Shown: positions 1 to 8,327 of the stretch, one piece after another
How the letters are laid out: each line of letters opens with the position of its first letter
How positions within the stretch are numbered: the first letter of the stretch is position 1
NCBI RefSeq assembly: GCF_018638295.1
Contig: NZ_JABTTS010000030.1
Location: forward strand, 93,805 to 135,882
DNA from: Streptomyces sp. CHD11
GTDB taxonomy: Bacteria > Actinomycetota > Actinomycetes > Streptomycetales > Streptomycetaceae
DNA length: 42,078 bases
Direction of reading: 5' to 3'
The notes under the pieces: model-generated
What the model was told of the DNA's origin: nothing
What the model saw: the letters and a program-made list of their open reading frames with translations, nothing else
Databases searched by the model: none
Made by a program: the position numbers and the translations under genes

Positions 1-202
1 CTCCCCCGCGGACCGCCGCGAAAACCTGCCGGCACGCGCCCCGGACGGGTGGTGAACCGGGACAATCCGCCGCACTGCGGTACTCCGGACGGAGGTGATC
101 CGCGACACGGTGCCACCGACCGGCGTCCCAGGATCTAATCTCGTGCCCACAAGCCCCCCCCCCCCCCCCCCCCCCCCCCCACCCCCCGTGGCGCCGGGAG
201 CG
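1..202. other. Non-coding left edge with a 27-C homopolymer
   Basis: No convincing gene is visible before the DoxX gene stop. The stretch holds an uninterrupted run of 27 cytosines (154-180), then one A and six more C. A possible AT-richer promoter-like patch (TCTAAT, 134-139) precedes it. Whatever lies left of position 1 is cut off. Confidence 0.6.
154..187. repeat. Poly-C tract (C27-A-C6)
   Basis: A mononucleotide run of 27 C, one A, then 6 C lies just downstream of the stop codon of the minus-strand DoxX gene. On that transcript it would be a poly-G tract. Runs this long are prone to slippage and miscounting, so the true length is uncertain. Confidence 0.9.
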
Positions 203-1870
203 CTATCCCAAAAGGCCGCCCACCAGACCCGGTTCGCCCGAGGAGCCGCCGTCTCCCTCGCTCGGGGCGCCGCCGCCGCTGCCTCCGGAGGCGCCGCCGC
301 CCGAGGTCGGGCCGGATGTGGTGCTCGGGGCCTGACCGGCCGGGGAGGACTGCTGGGGCGGGGCCTGGCCGGCGCTGCCCTGGGTCTGGCTGGGCGCGCC
401 GGTGGTGGCGCCCGCGCCCTGGGTCGCGCCGGGGGCGGTGGTCCCGGCGGTCGGGCTCGCCGAGCCCGACGTGGCGCCCTGGGTGGGCGAGGTGGAGGCG
501 GACGGGGTCCGCTTCTCCTCCTGGCGCTCGCCCGACTCCTCCGGCAGCGGTGATCCCGGAAGCTCGTTGCGCGGGGCCTCGCCGGGCCCGGGGACGACCA
601 CCCGGTCGGCGTCCCGGACGGCGCCGCCGAGCAGCGAGCCGACGAGCATGGTCAGCCCGCACACCACGAAGGTGATGAGGACGCCGCGCCGCAGTACGTA
701 GGCGCGCAGGTCCCAGATGTCCGCCCGGGGACCGAGCCGGCGCCAGGCGGCTCCGGCGAGGCGGCCGTCGACGGAGTAGACGGGGGCACCCGCGATGATC
801 AGCGGCGACCAGGCGGCGAGGTAGATGATGTCGGGCGTCTCGTAGGCGGGGACGCTCTTCCAGCTGACGGTGACCAGCAGGGCCGCGGAGAGTGCCGCAC
901 CGGCGACGGCGGCCACCCGCTGCCAGCAGCCGAGGACGGTGAGGACACCGACGACGACCTGGGCGAAGGCGATGGCCAGCCCGGAGCCGATGGGGTGCTC
1001 GAGGGCGAACTGGCGCAGGGGCTCGGCGACCTCCCAGGGGTGCAGGGTGTGCAGCCACTTGACCATGGAGCCGCGGGTGCCGCCCTCGAAGTACAGCGGG
1101 TCGCAGAGCTTGCTCATCCCGGCGTAGACCGAGATGCCTCCGAGGAAGACGCGCAGCGGCAGCAGGACGACGCCGAGGTTCAGCCGGCGGCCCGGGTAGT
1201 AGGCGTGCCGGGCCGCTTCGTCGCCGGGCCGCCTGCCACGCCGGCCGGTGCTCGACTCGTCGTCGTGGACGGGTCCGCCGTGGCCCGGGGTGCCGTGGGC
1301 GTGGTCGTAGCCGGGCTCGTCGTCGGCGCTGCCGTAGGGGCGCATCGGGGGCAGCAGGGGACCGTCACCGGGTGGGCGGCGCTGGGCACCGACGAAGGGG
1401 GTCTCCAGGGGCTGTGTGGCCGGGCCCTCGTCGTAGCCGGCGTCGTACCCGGTGCCTGTGTGAGGCAGGACCCGGGTGCCTCCGGAGTCGGTGAACAGGT
1501 CGTCCGCGTGGCGGACGCCCCCGTGCTGCCGCACGGCCTGGAGCAGTCGGTGGGCCCCGGTGTCGTCGGGGGCGGACCGGCCGCTCCAGACGACGGGACG
1601 GCGACGGGCGGCCGCGGCCGGCAGCGCCGTGCCCATGCCGGTGACGACGGGGATGCGGGCGGTGTCCTCGGCTGCGCTCAGGTGCCGTGCGATCCGCGGC
1701 GACGGTGCGCGCCGCGCCGAGACGCCCAGCTGCACGCGGAAGCTGGCGTGATTGACGATGACCTGCGCCGGATCGCTCGGCACCTTCACCATGCTCAGCG
1801 CGGGAGCGTCGTCGATTCCCGACGAGCGGTCCCCCGTGGGTGTGCGGGGTGTTCTGGTGTCCACACTCAT
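203..1870 (-). CDS. DoxX-family membrane protein with long disordered ends
   Basis: A 555-residue protein. Residues 1-230 are polar and probably disordered. A hydrophobic core at about 231-415 has several membrane segments and a DoxX-like first helix (LRVFLGGISVYAGMSKL). The tail from about 430 is rich in Ser, Thr, Gly, Ala and Pro. DoxX proteins are small integral membrane proteins linked to redox or thiol stress in some bacteria; the role here is unknown. It is last in the carD-ispD-ispF-cysS-rlmB series. The ATG at 1870 is used; an internal Met at residue 27 is an alternative. The long tails are unusual for the family but common in Streptomyces versions. Confidence 0.8.
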   Translation of the reverse strand: MSVDTRTPRTPTGDRSSGIDDAPALSMVKVPSDPAQVIVNHASFRVQLGVSARRAPSPRIARHLSAAEDTARIPVVTGMGTALPAAAARRRPVVWSGRSAPDDTGAHRLLQAVRQHGGVRHADDLFTDSGGTRVLPHTGTGYDAGYDEGPATQPLETPFVGAQRRPPGDGPLLPPMRPYGSADDEPGYDHAHGTPGHGGPVHDDESSTGRRGRRPGDEAARHAYYPGRRLNLGVVLLPLRVFLGGISVYAGMSKLCDPLYFEGGTRGSMVKWLHTLHPWEVAEPLRQFALEHPIGSGLAIAFAQVVVGVLTVLGCWQRVAAVAGAALSAALLVTVSWKSVPAYETPDIIYLAAWSPLIIAGAPVYSVDGRLAGAAWRRLGPRADIWDLRAYVLRRGVLITFVVCGLTMLVGSLLGGAVRDADRVVVPGPGEAPRNELPGSPLPEESGERQEEKRTPSASTSPTQGATSGSASPTAGTTAPGATQGAGATTGAPSQTQGSAGQAPPQQSSPAGQAPSTTSGPTSGGGASGGSGGGAPSEGDGGSSGEPGLVGGLLG

Positions 1871-1988
1871 CTAACCGAGTGACACGGCGTTAGGACACTG
1901 CCTTGACCGGCCGGATGTGTCCGGACCGCGTCAAGCCTGTCCGGACCCCTCCGAATCCTCCATGTGGGTGACGCGACCGAACAGCCGT

Positions 1989-2933
1989 TCAGCTCCGTCG
2001 GCGCGCCGCCTCGTACAGCACGATGCCCGCCGCCACACCGGCGTTCAGCGACTCGGTACCGCCCGGCATCGGGATCCGCACCCGGTGGTCGCAGGTCTCG
2101 CCGACCAGCCGGGACAGCCCCTTGCCCTCACTGCCGACGACGATGACGACCGGCCCGTGCAGCGCGGCCAGTTCGCCGACCTCGGCCTCGCCGTCGGCGG
2201 CCAGGCCGACCACCGCGATACCGGCCTTCTTGTACGCCTCCAGCGTGCGCGTCAGATTGGTGGCGCGGGCGACGGGCGTACGGGCGGCCGCACCGGCGGA
2301 CGTCTTCCAGGCTCCGGCGGTCATCCCGGCGGCCCGCCGCTCGGGCACGACGACACCGTGGCCGCCGAACGCCGAGACGGACCGGACGACCGCGCCGAGG
2401 TTGCGCGGGTCGGTCACCCCGTCCAGGACGACGATCAGCGGGTCCCGCCCCTCGTCGTGGGCGCCCGCGACCAGGTCCTCGGGGTGCGCGTACACGTACG
2501 GCGGCACCTGGAGGACCAGACCCTGGTGGTTCAGCCCGTTGGTCATGCGGTCGAGTTCGGGGCGCGGCGCCTCCATGAGGTTGATGCCGCCGCGCTCGGC
2601 CGCGAGCTGGAGCGCCTCGCGCACCCGCTCGTCGTTGTCGATGAACTGCTGGACGTACAGCGTGGACGCGGGCACGCCCTCGCGCAGCGCCTCGACGACC
2701 GAATTACGGCCGACGACGAGCTCGGAGGACGAACGGCCCCCGCCGCGCCGCGGCTGCGGGCGGCCGGCCGTGGCGCGGCGCGTCTTCGCCTGGGCGGCGC
2801 GCTGCTTGGCGTGCCCCTTGCGCATCTCGGCGGGCGGCGTCGGCCCCTTGCCTTCGAGGCCCCGGCGTCGCTGGCCGCCACTGCCGACCTGCGCGCCCTT
2901 CTTGCCGGACATGCGGCGGTTGTTCGCGGCCAT
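1989..2933 (-). CDS. rlmB: 23S rRNA 2'-O-ribose G2251 methyltransferase, RlmB type
   Basis: A SpoU/TrmH-superfamily enzyme that methylates the 2'-O of a guanosine in the 23S rRNA P-loop using SAM. The open frame extends upstream, but the ATG at 2933 (MAANNRRMSGKK) gives a normal 314-residue protein. It has a basic, Gly-rich N-terminal extension (about 1-70), a substrate-binding domain and a SPOUT catalytic domain. All three SPOUT motifs are visible: LDGVTDPRNLGAVVRS, VVGSEGKGLS and IPMPGGTESLNAGVA. It lies about 120 bp downstream of cysS, as in other actinomycetes, so cotranscription is likely. TrmH-like specificity for another guanosine cannot be excluded from sequence alone. Confidence 0.93.
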   Translation of the reverse strand: MAANNRRMSGKKGAQVGSGGQRRRGLEGKGPTPPAEMRKGHAKQRAAQAKTRRATAGRPQPRRGGGRSSSELVVGRNSVVEALREGVPASTLYVQQFIDNDERVREALQLAAERGGINLMEAPRPELDRMTNGLNHQGLVLQVPPYVYAHPEDLVAGAHDEGRDPLIVVLDGVTDPRNLGAVVRSVSAFGGHGVVVPERRAAGMTAGAWKTSAGAAARTPVARATNLTRTLEAYKKAGIAVVGLAADGEAEVGELAALHGPVVIVVGSEGKGLSRLVGETCDHRVRIPMPGGTESLNAGVAAGIVLYEAARRRS

Positions 2934-3055
2934 GAGGTATCCGTCTCCGTGAAGTCGTGGGTGTACTGCTGTGGTGCGTACGTCTGTGAAGTGTGCCGTC
3001 CGGAGGCCCGGACGGCACACTTGATCTTCGAAGGCCCAGGCCGGGCGGCCCGGCC

Positions 3056-4456
3056 TCAGCGCGGTCCGAGGCTCCAGCGGGGTCCCTGCGGGCCGTCCTC
3101 GATCACCAGACCGGACTGGCCGAGCTGGTCGCGGATGGCGTCCGCGGTGGGCCAGTCCTTGCGCGCCCGTGCGGCCTCGCGCTGGTCGAGGACCATACGG
3201 ACCAGGGTGTCGACCACGCCGTGGAGGTCCTCTCCGCGCCCGCTCCCGCCGGCCCACTGGGGGTCCAGCGGGTCGAGTCCGAGCACACCGAGCATGGAGC
3301 GGACCTCGGCGAGGCGCGCGACGGCCTCCTCCTTGTCGTCGGCGGCCAGCGCGCTGTTGCCCTGCCGGACCGTGGTGTGCACGACCGCGAGGGCCTGCGG
3401 GACGCCCAGGTCGTCGTCCATCGCCTCGGCGAACGCGGGCGGCACCTCGGCGGCGGGTTCGACGACACCGCCGGCCTTCTCCACCACGCGCTGCACGAAG
3501 CCCTCGATCCGCGCGAACGCGGACTCCGCCTCGCGCAGGGCCTCCTCGCTGTACTCGATCATCGACCGGTAGTGCGGGGTGCCCAGGTAGTAGCGCAGCA
3601 CGATGGGCCGCCAGTGCTTCACCATCTCACTGACCAGCACCGAGTTGCCGAGCGACTTCGACATCTTCTCGCCGCTCATGGTGACCCAGGCGTTGTGCAC
3701 CCAGTACCGGGCGAACTCGTCGCCGTAGGCCCGGGCCTGGGCGATCTCGTTCTCGTGGTGCGGGAAGATCAGGTCCAGGCCGCCGCCGTGGATGTCGAAG
3801 GCGCCGCCGAGGTACTTGTGCGCCATCGCCGAGCACTCCAGGTGCCAGCCCGGACGCCCGGGGCCCCACGGCGTCTCCCAGCTCGGCTCACCGGGCTTCG
3901 CCGTCTTCCACATGGCGAAGTCGCGCGGGTCCCGCTTGCCGGTCTCGCCCTCGCCCGAGGGCTGGAGCAGGTTGTCGAGCTCCTGGTTCGACAGCTTCAG
4001 GTACTCGGGGAACGAGGCGACGGCGAAGTACACGTTGCCCTCGGCCTCGTAGGCGTGCCCTCGCTCGATGAGGCCGCGCATCATCTCGACCATCTCGGTG
4101 ATGTGGCCGGTGGCGCGCGGCTCGTAGGTCGGGGGGAGGCAGCCGAGTGCGCGGTAGCCGTCGGTGAACGCCCGCTCGTTCTCGTAGCCGATGGCCCACC
4201 ACGGGCGGCCCTGCTCGGCGGACTTGGCGATGATCTTGTCGTCGATGTCGGTGACGTTCCGGACGAACGTCACCTCCAGGCCGCGGTACTCGAACCAGCG
4301 GCGCATGATGTCGAAGTTCAGGCCCGAGCGGATGTGCCCGATGTGGGGTGCCGCCTGCACGGTGGCACCACACAGGTAGATCGAGACGCAACCCGGCTGG
4401 AGCGGGGAGAAGTCACGGATCTGCCGGGCGCTGGTGTCGTACAGGCGAATAGTCAC
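3056..4456 (-). CDS. cysS: Cysteinyl-tRNA synthetase
   Basis: Class I aminoacyl-tRNA synthetase that charges tRNA-Cys with cysteine in the cytoplasm. It is 466 residues, normal for bacterial CysRS. The zinc-ligand Cys29 precedes the HIGH signature (HIGH, about 38-41); further likely zinc ligands are in GWHLECSAMAHK and FPHHENE. The KMSKS loop is present as GEKMSKSLGNS. The mycothiol enzyme MshC is a CysRS paralogue, but the full length and the position between ispF and rlmB fit CysRS proper. The ATG start at 4456 gives the usual N-terminus. Confidence 0.96.
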   Translation of the reverse strand: MTIRLYDTSARQIRDFSPLQPGCVSIYLCGATVQAAPHIGHIRSGLNFDIMRRWFEYRGLEVTFVRNVTDIDDKIIAKSAEQGRPWWAIGYENERAFTDGYRALGCLPPTYEPRATGHITEMVEMMRGLIERGHAYEAEGNVYFAVASFPEYLKLSNQELDNLLQPSGEGETGKRDPRDFAMWKTAKPGEPSWETPWGPGRPGWHLECSAMAHKYLGGAFDIHGGGLDLIFPHHENEIAQARAYGDEFARYWVHNAWVTMSGEKMSKSLGNSVLVSEMVKHWRPIVLRYYLGTPHYRSMIEYSEEALREAESAFARIEGFVQRVVEKAGGVVEPAAEVPPAFAEAMDDDLGVPQALAVVHTTVRQGNSALAADDKEEAVARLAEVRSMLGVLGLDPLDPQWAGGSGRGEDLHGVVDTLVRMVLDQREAARARKDWPTADAIRDQLGQSGLVIEDGPQGPRWSLGPR

Positions 4457-4608
4457 GGCACCAGGGTAGTAGGCGCGGCGGCGTGCGCGGTCCGTGGTGC
4501 CGCCCGGCGGCGGGGCGGCGTCGGCGATGCCTCCCGGCGGGGCCGGTCACGCCGGCGCGGCGGGACCGCGTTCCGGCGCGGCCCCGCGCCCCTCGGCGGC
4601 CGGGCCGC

Positions 4609-5106
4609 TCACCCCTCGCGCACGACCAGCGCCGTCGCCACCGCCATGAGGCCCTCTTCCCTGCCCGGGAAGCCCAGCCCGTCCGTCGTGGCACCGGAGA
4701 CCGAGACCGGGGCGCCCGCCGCCTCCGAGAGCAGTGTCTGGGCCTCCTCCCGGCGTCTGCCGATCTTCGGACGGGGACCGACGACCTGTACGGCGATGTT
4801 GCCGATGCGGAAGCCGGACGCGCGGACGATGCGCGCGGCCTCCGTCAGCAGGGTGACACCCGGCGCGCCGGACCACTCCGGGCGGCCGGTGCCGAAGTGC
4901 TGTCCCAGGTCGCCGAGACCGGCGGCGGAGAACAGGGCGTTGCAGGCGGCGTGGGCGACCACGTCGGCGTCGGAGTGACCGGCGAGCCCCGGCCCCGCGT
5001 CCTCCCACTTCAGGCCGGCGCACCACAGGTCGCGGCCCTCCTCGAAGGCGTGGATGTCGGTGCCGATGCCGACCTGCGGCAGCGGGTACGGCCGCTCAGA
5101 AGCCAT
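4609..5106 (-). CDS. ispF: 2-C-methyl-D-erythritol 2,4-cyclodiphosphate synthase
   Basis: Fifth step of the MEP isoprenoid pathway: converts CDP-methylerythritol 2-phosphate to the 2,4-cyclodiphosphate with release of CMP. With the ATG at 5106 (MASERPYPLPQVG) it is 165 residues, the usual size. Metal-ligand motifs GIGTDIHAF and AGHSDADVVAHA are present, as is the C-terminal TTDGLGFPGREEG. The open frame continues upstream within ispD, but the family N-terminus begins at VGIGTDIH. The first 11 bases overlap the end of ispD, which suggests translational coupling of two consecutive-pathway enzymes. Confidence 0.95.
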   Translation of the reverse strand: MASERPYPLPQVGIGTDIHAFEEGRDLWCAGLKWEDAGPGLAGHSDADVVAHAACNALFSAAGLGDLGQHFGTGRPEWSGAPGVTLLTEAARIVRASGFRIGNIAVQVVGPRPKIGRRREEAQTLLSEAAGAPVSVSGATTDGLGFPGREEGLMAVATALVVREG

Positions 5107-5869
5107 CGTTGAGCCTCCTGCGGGCCAGGACCGCCTCGGCGAGGACCAGATCGAGGGGGCGGGTGACCTTGAAGGCCTCCTCGTGCCCGGGGACGGCGAC
5201 GACGGTGAGGCCGAGCTGTTCGACCATGCTCGCGTCGTCGGTGACGTCATCGGTCACCGTCGCGTGGGCGCGCACCAGGGTGTCCCGGTCGAAGCCCTGC
5301 GGGGTCTGCACCGCACGCAGCAGGGACCGGTCGGGAGTGGCGACGACGGCTTCCGGCTCGCCGGGGGCGGCGGGCTCGACCTGCTTGACGGTGTCGGCCA
5401 GCGGCAGCGCGGGGACGGCGGCGGGCGCTCCGTCACGTACCGCCTCGACGACGGCGTCGACGGTGTCCACCGGGACGAGCGGGCGGGCCGCGTCGTGCAC
5501 CAGGACGATGTCGTAGCCGGGCGGCAGCGCGTCCAGGCCGAGTTTCACGGACTCCTGGCGGCTCTCACCGCCGGGGACGACGAGGAAGTCGGTGCGGTCG
5601 GGCAGCGCGTGCGCGTCGAGGAGTGTCCTCACCTCGGCGGCCCCGTCGGGCGGGGCCACGACCACGACCAGGGAGACGGCACGGGAATCGGCCATCGCGC
5701 GGATCGCGTGGATGAGCATGGGCGTGCCGCCCAGCGCGCGGAGAGCCTTGGGGGCGCCCGGCCCGAGGCGTACACCACGGCCCGCGGCCGGAATCACGGC
5801 CGCTGTGCGGGAGGCCGTACGGCCGGGCGCGGGGTTCGGCGACGGCGGAGGGAGCGGATCGGCAGACAT
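5096..5869 (-). CDS. ispD: 2-C-methyl-D-erythritol 4-phosphate cytidylyltransferase
   Basis: Third step of the MEP pathway: transfers CMP from CTP to methylerythritol 4-phosphate. The 257-residue protein has the nucleotide-binding loop AVIPAAGRGVRLG with the key Arg and a downstream Lys (PKALRALGG), the VLVHDAARPLV motif and QTPQGF. About 25 extra Pro-rich residues precede the catalytic fold. The gene lies between carD and ispF on the same strand and overlaps ispF by 11 bp. IspD and IspF are separate proteins here, not the fused form seen in some proteobacteria. Confidence 0.95.
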   Translation of the reverse strand: MSADPLPPPSPNPAPGRTASRTAAVIPAAGRGVRLGPGAPKALRALGGTPMLIHAIRAMADSRAVSLVVVVAPPDGAAEVRTLLDAHALPDRTDFLVVPGGESRQESVKLGLDALPPGYDIVLVHDAARPLVPVDTVDAVVEAVRDGAPAAVPALPLADTVKQVEPAAPGEPEAVVATPDRSLLRAVQTPQGFDRDTLVRAHATVTDDVTDDASMVEQLGLTVVAVPGHEEAFKVTRPLDLVLAEAVLARRRLNDGF

Positions 5870-6243
5870 CGGTTCCTGTCAGGTTTGTGTGCTCGGCCTA
5901 CGTGGGTATGGCCTGGGCGTACCCCCTGCTCCGGAGCGGGGGAAGTGCCGGGCGTGCTCGCCTTGACCAGCCCCTTCCGTGACTCTGGTCGAGCCGGCCG
6001 CCCGGGGCCCGGCACGCCGGGGGTGGGGCGTGAGTGACGGCACATTCCTCACCACGGCGCAGGCAACAGCGTACGTACCGTGTTCGGGTACGAACATGCC
6101 GCAGCGCCCGGCGACGTCCATGACGTCATCGGGCACCGCGGCATTTCGATGCGCTGAGTGCTGCTTCGTCCTGCTGCTCCGGGGACCGGTGCGCTCCGCC
6201 GAGCGCCGGGACACCGACCGGATGAAGCTGCGCCCAAGAGGCC
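5870..6243. other. Intergenic region carD-ispD
   Basis: About 370 bp between the carD stop and the ispD start. I see no coding frame with Streptomyces codon usage. It holds one strong GC hairpin (5922-5942) and probably the 3' end of the carD transcript and an ispD promoter or leader. Confidence 0.5.
5922..5942. terminator. GC-rich hairpin upstream of ispD
   Basis: Arms CCCCC-T-GCTCC and GGAGC-GGGGG form a self-complementary 21-base element with one unpaired T and no U-tract. It could end the carD transcript, lie in the ispD leader, or be a dispersed repeat; similar GC hairpins occur often in Streptomyces intergenic DNA. Confidence 0.4.
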
Positions 6244-6726
6244 TCAGGAGGCGAGTACCTCGTCGAGCAGGGCCTCGGCCTTGTCCTCGTTGGTGTTTTC
6301 GGCGAGAGCGAGTTCGCTGACCAGAATCTGACGCGCCTTGGCGAGCATGCGCTTCTCACCGGCGGAGAGTCCGCGCTCGCGCTCACGACGCCACAGGTCA
6401 CGCACGACTTCCGCGACCTTGATGACATCGCCCGAGGCGAGCTTCTCGAGATTTGCCTTGTAACGACGGGACCAGTTCGTGGGCTCTTCGGCATACGGTG
6501 CGCGCAGCACCTCGAAGACCCGGTCCAGCCCTTCCTGACCGACCACATCACGTACGCCGACGAACTCCGCATTGTCCGCTGGCACACGTACCGTCAGGTC
6601 ACCCTGGGCGACCTTCAGCACCAAGTAGGTCTTGTCCACGCCTTTGATCTGGCGAGTTTCGATAGCCTCGATCAGCGCGGCCCCGTGATGGGGATAGACC
6701 ACGGTGTCGCCAACCTTGAACGTCAT
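6244..6726 (-). CDS. carD: CarD-family RNA polymerase-binding transcription factor
   Basis: Global regulator that binds the RNA polymerase beta subunit and stabilises the open promoter complex, especially at rRNA promoters in actinobacteria. It is 160 residues, the standard size. The N-terminal RNAP-interaction domain begins FKVGDTVVYPHHGAA. The helical C-terminal DNA-binding domain includes the EEPTNWSRRYKANLEKL segment with the Trp that contacts the upstream edge of the -10 element in mycobacterial CarD. A GGAAGGGG ribosome-binding sequence lies upstream of the ATG at 6726. It is first in the minus-strand core series, ahead of ispD. Confidence 0.96.
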   Translation of the reverse strand: MTFKVGDTVVYPHHGAALIEAIETRQIKGVDKTYLVLKVAQGDLTVRVPADNAEFVGVRDVVGQEGLDRVFEVLRAPYAEEPTNWSRRYKANLEKLASGDVIKVAEVVRDLWRRERERGLSAGEKRMLAKARQILVSELALAENTNEDKAEALLDEVLAS

Positions 6727-7470
6727 GTGACAGGTACCCCTTCCGTGGCTATCCAGGGTAACACGGAAACGGCGTCTTCTGAATGGCGTTTTCGCAGGTC
6801 AGGGCCATTCTCGGGGCTTGACAACTGCAACAGGAACGTGCTGCGGACGCCTGGCGGAAGCAGGTATTCGCAGGTCGGAGCCTCTCTCCGGCGCAGGCAA
6901 ATCACGCGGTCCACACGCCCCCGAAGCCGCACACAAGTAGCCGAACATCCCGATATGTCCGGTTGTCGCGCGCCCAAGTTCCGCTACTCCGTTCGATGAG
7001 CCCGGCCGGGTTCCGGCCGAATCCGGAATTGATCACACGGTGTGAGGATCGGCGGCGGTGATCAATTCCGCGGCCCGCCCTCATTCCTCCGCGGAAATAC
7101 GTGATCAGCCGAAAGCCGTGGTCCCGGAGCGGGAGTGGCGCGCGGGGGAGAGCGGTAGCGAGAGCGGTAGCGGCACCGTCCTTACGCGACATCACGAAGC
7201 CGAAGTGACGGCTATTTACCGGTGAGTCGCACGTGACACACGTGACACACGGGACCGACTGGGCCGGAAGGGACCACCGGGGCACGAAGGCCGGTGATCG
7301 GGTGACGCCTCCGGCGCCCACACCGCTCCCTGGGCTAACCCCGGACCCCTCGGGGAGGGTCGGGTGCGACGCCGCCGGAACGGCTCGGTAACCTGAGGCC
7401 GCTGACACACACTTAGGGCGACCGGATGCACCCGGTCGCCAAACGCTCAAGTCAAGGAGTAGCCGCCGCC
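6727..7470. other. Large divergent intergenic region carD / lipoprotein gene
   Basis: About 740 bp between divergent genes, the largest gap in the window. No frame shows clear coding bias. It is less GC-rich than its surroundings and carries a perfect 13-bp inverted repeat (7024-7070) plus a 9-bp direct repeat ACGTGACAC, twice in tandem at 7230-7247. It should hold the promoters of carD and of the lipoprotein gene. Confidence 0.6.
7024..7070. promoter_or_regulatory. Perfect 13-bp inverted repeat, candidate operator
   Basis: CGGAATTGATCAC at 7024-7036 is repeated exactly in inverted orientation (GTGATCAATTCCG) at 7058-7070, with a 21-base spacer. Another GTGATCA occurs near 7101-7107. The half-site contains the palindrome TGATCA. 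The spacing places both arms roughly on one helix face. It may bind a regulator of the divergent genes; a long-stem RNA hairpin is the alternative. Confidence 0.5.
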
Positions 7471-8175
7471 GTGAGCAGCAGCCTTCGACGCGGCGCCCTC
7501 GCCGCCGCCGTCATCGCGTTCTCGATCGCCTCGCTCTCCGCGTGCGCGGCCGGCAATAACGCCCAGAGCCTCCAGATCCAGCCGGACAACGCTGCGACGA
7601 CCGTCGGCGACATCAAGGTCCAGAACGCCATGGTCGTGACCCAGCCCGACCTGGAGTCGACCGGCCCGGCCGTCGTCGCCGCCACCCTGTTCAACGAGGG
7701 CAGCACCGACCAGACGCTGGAGTCGATCACCCTCCCCGGCACCGGCAAGACCGCCGAACTGACCCCCGCCGAGGGGGGCAGCCTCACCGTCCCGGCCGGC
7801 GGCAGGCTGATCATCGGCGGCGAGGGCAACGCCTCCGCCGTCCTGCCCAGCAGCCGCGAGGCCGTCCGGGACGGCAACGCGCAGCAGGTCACGTTCACGC
7901 TCAGCGAGACCGGCGAGGTGAGCCTGCGGGCGTTCGTCTACCCGGCCGAGCACTTCTTCGAGGGCTGGGGCCCGAGCGACATCCCGGCCGCGCCGGGCGC
8001 CTCGACGGAGCCGTCGACGGAGCCGTCGGCGGAGTCCTCCGGCGAGCCGGACGCCGGCAGCACGGACGAGCCCGACGCCGGCGACACGGACACGGACCCC
8101 TCCGGCACCGGCGACTCCGCGGAGCCCGGCACCGCGACCGACGCCGCCTCCGCCAGCCAGTCGGCCGGCCAGTAG
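7471..8175 (+). CDS. Secreted lipoprotein of unknown function
   Basis: A 234-residue predicted lipoprotein. The short basic start (SSSLRRG), hydrophobic stretch and lipobox LSAC with Cys25 mark it for lipidation and membrane anchoring on the outer face. The middle (about 40-165) looks like a beta-rich extracellular domain. The tail from about 175 is a Ser/Thr/Asp/Glu/Pro low-complexity segment. The GTG at 7471 is chosen because AAGGAG lies at 7454-7459; an in-frame ATG at 7426 lacks a ribosome-binding site. It stands beside the phosphate two-component system in convergent orientation. I do not recognise a specific function. Confidence 0.8.
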   Translation: MSSSLRRGALAAAVIAFSIASLSACAAGNNAQSLQIQPDNAATTVGDIKVQNAMVVTQPDLESTGPAVVAATLFNEGSTDQTLESITLPGTGKTAELTPAEGGSLTVPAGGRLIIGGEGNASAVLPSSREAVRDGNAQQVTFTLSETGEVSLRAFVYPAEHFFEGWGPSDIPAAPGASTEPSTEPSAESSGEPDAGSTDEPDAGDTDTDPSGTGDSAEPGTATDAASASQSAGQ

Positions 8176-8189
8176 GCCCACGCACCACA

Positions 8190-8226
8190 CGGAAGGGCGG
8201 GCCCCACACCGGGACCCGCCCTTCCG
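8190..8226. terminator. Bidirectional terminator between lipoprotein gene and phoP
   Basis: A perfect 12-bp stem, CGGAAGGGCGGG (8190-8201) against CCCGCCCTTCCG (8215-8226), with a 13-base loop whose CCC and GGG can extend the stem. It lies just after the lipoprotein stop and before the convergent phoP end. There is no U-tract, as is common in Streptomyces. Confidence 0.75.
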
Positions 8227-8297
8227 CACGACCACGGACACGTGACCGCGGGCACCCGGCACGGGGCACGGGGTGCTCCGCGGACCGGCGCCCCGCG

Positions 8298-8327
8298 GCC
8301 TACGGCCTACGGCCTACGGCCTACGGC
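8298..8327. repeat. Heptamer tandem repeat (CTACGGC) at the phoP 3' end
   Basis: About four copies of the unit CCTACGG run in tandem immediately downstream of and into the phoP stop codon. It looks like a slippage-generated microsatellite. One unit supplies the TAG stop on the minus strand. Confidence 0.7.

Noticed and set aside
6685..6999. Plus-strand frame in the carD upstream region
   Set aside because: Third positions are not GC-biased, it starts inside carD and has no ribosome-binding site.
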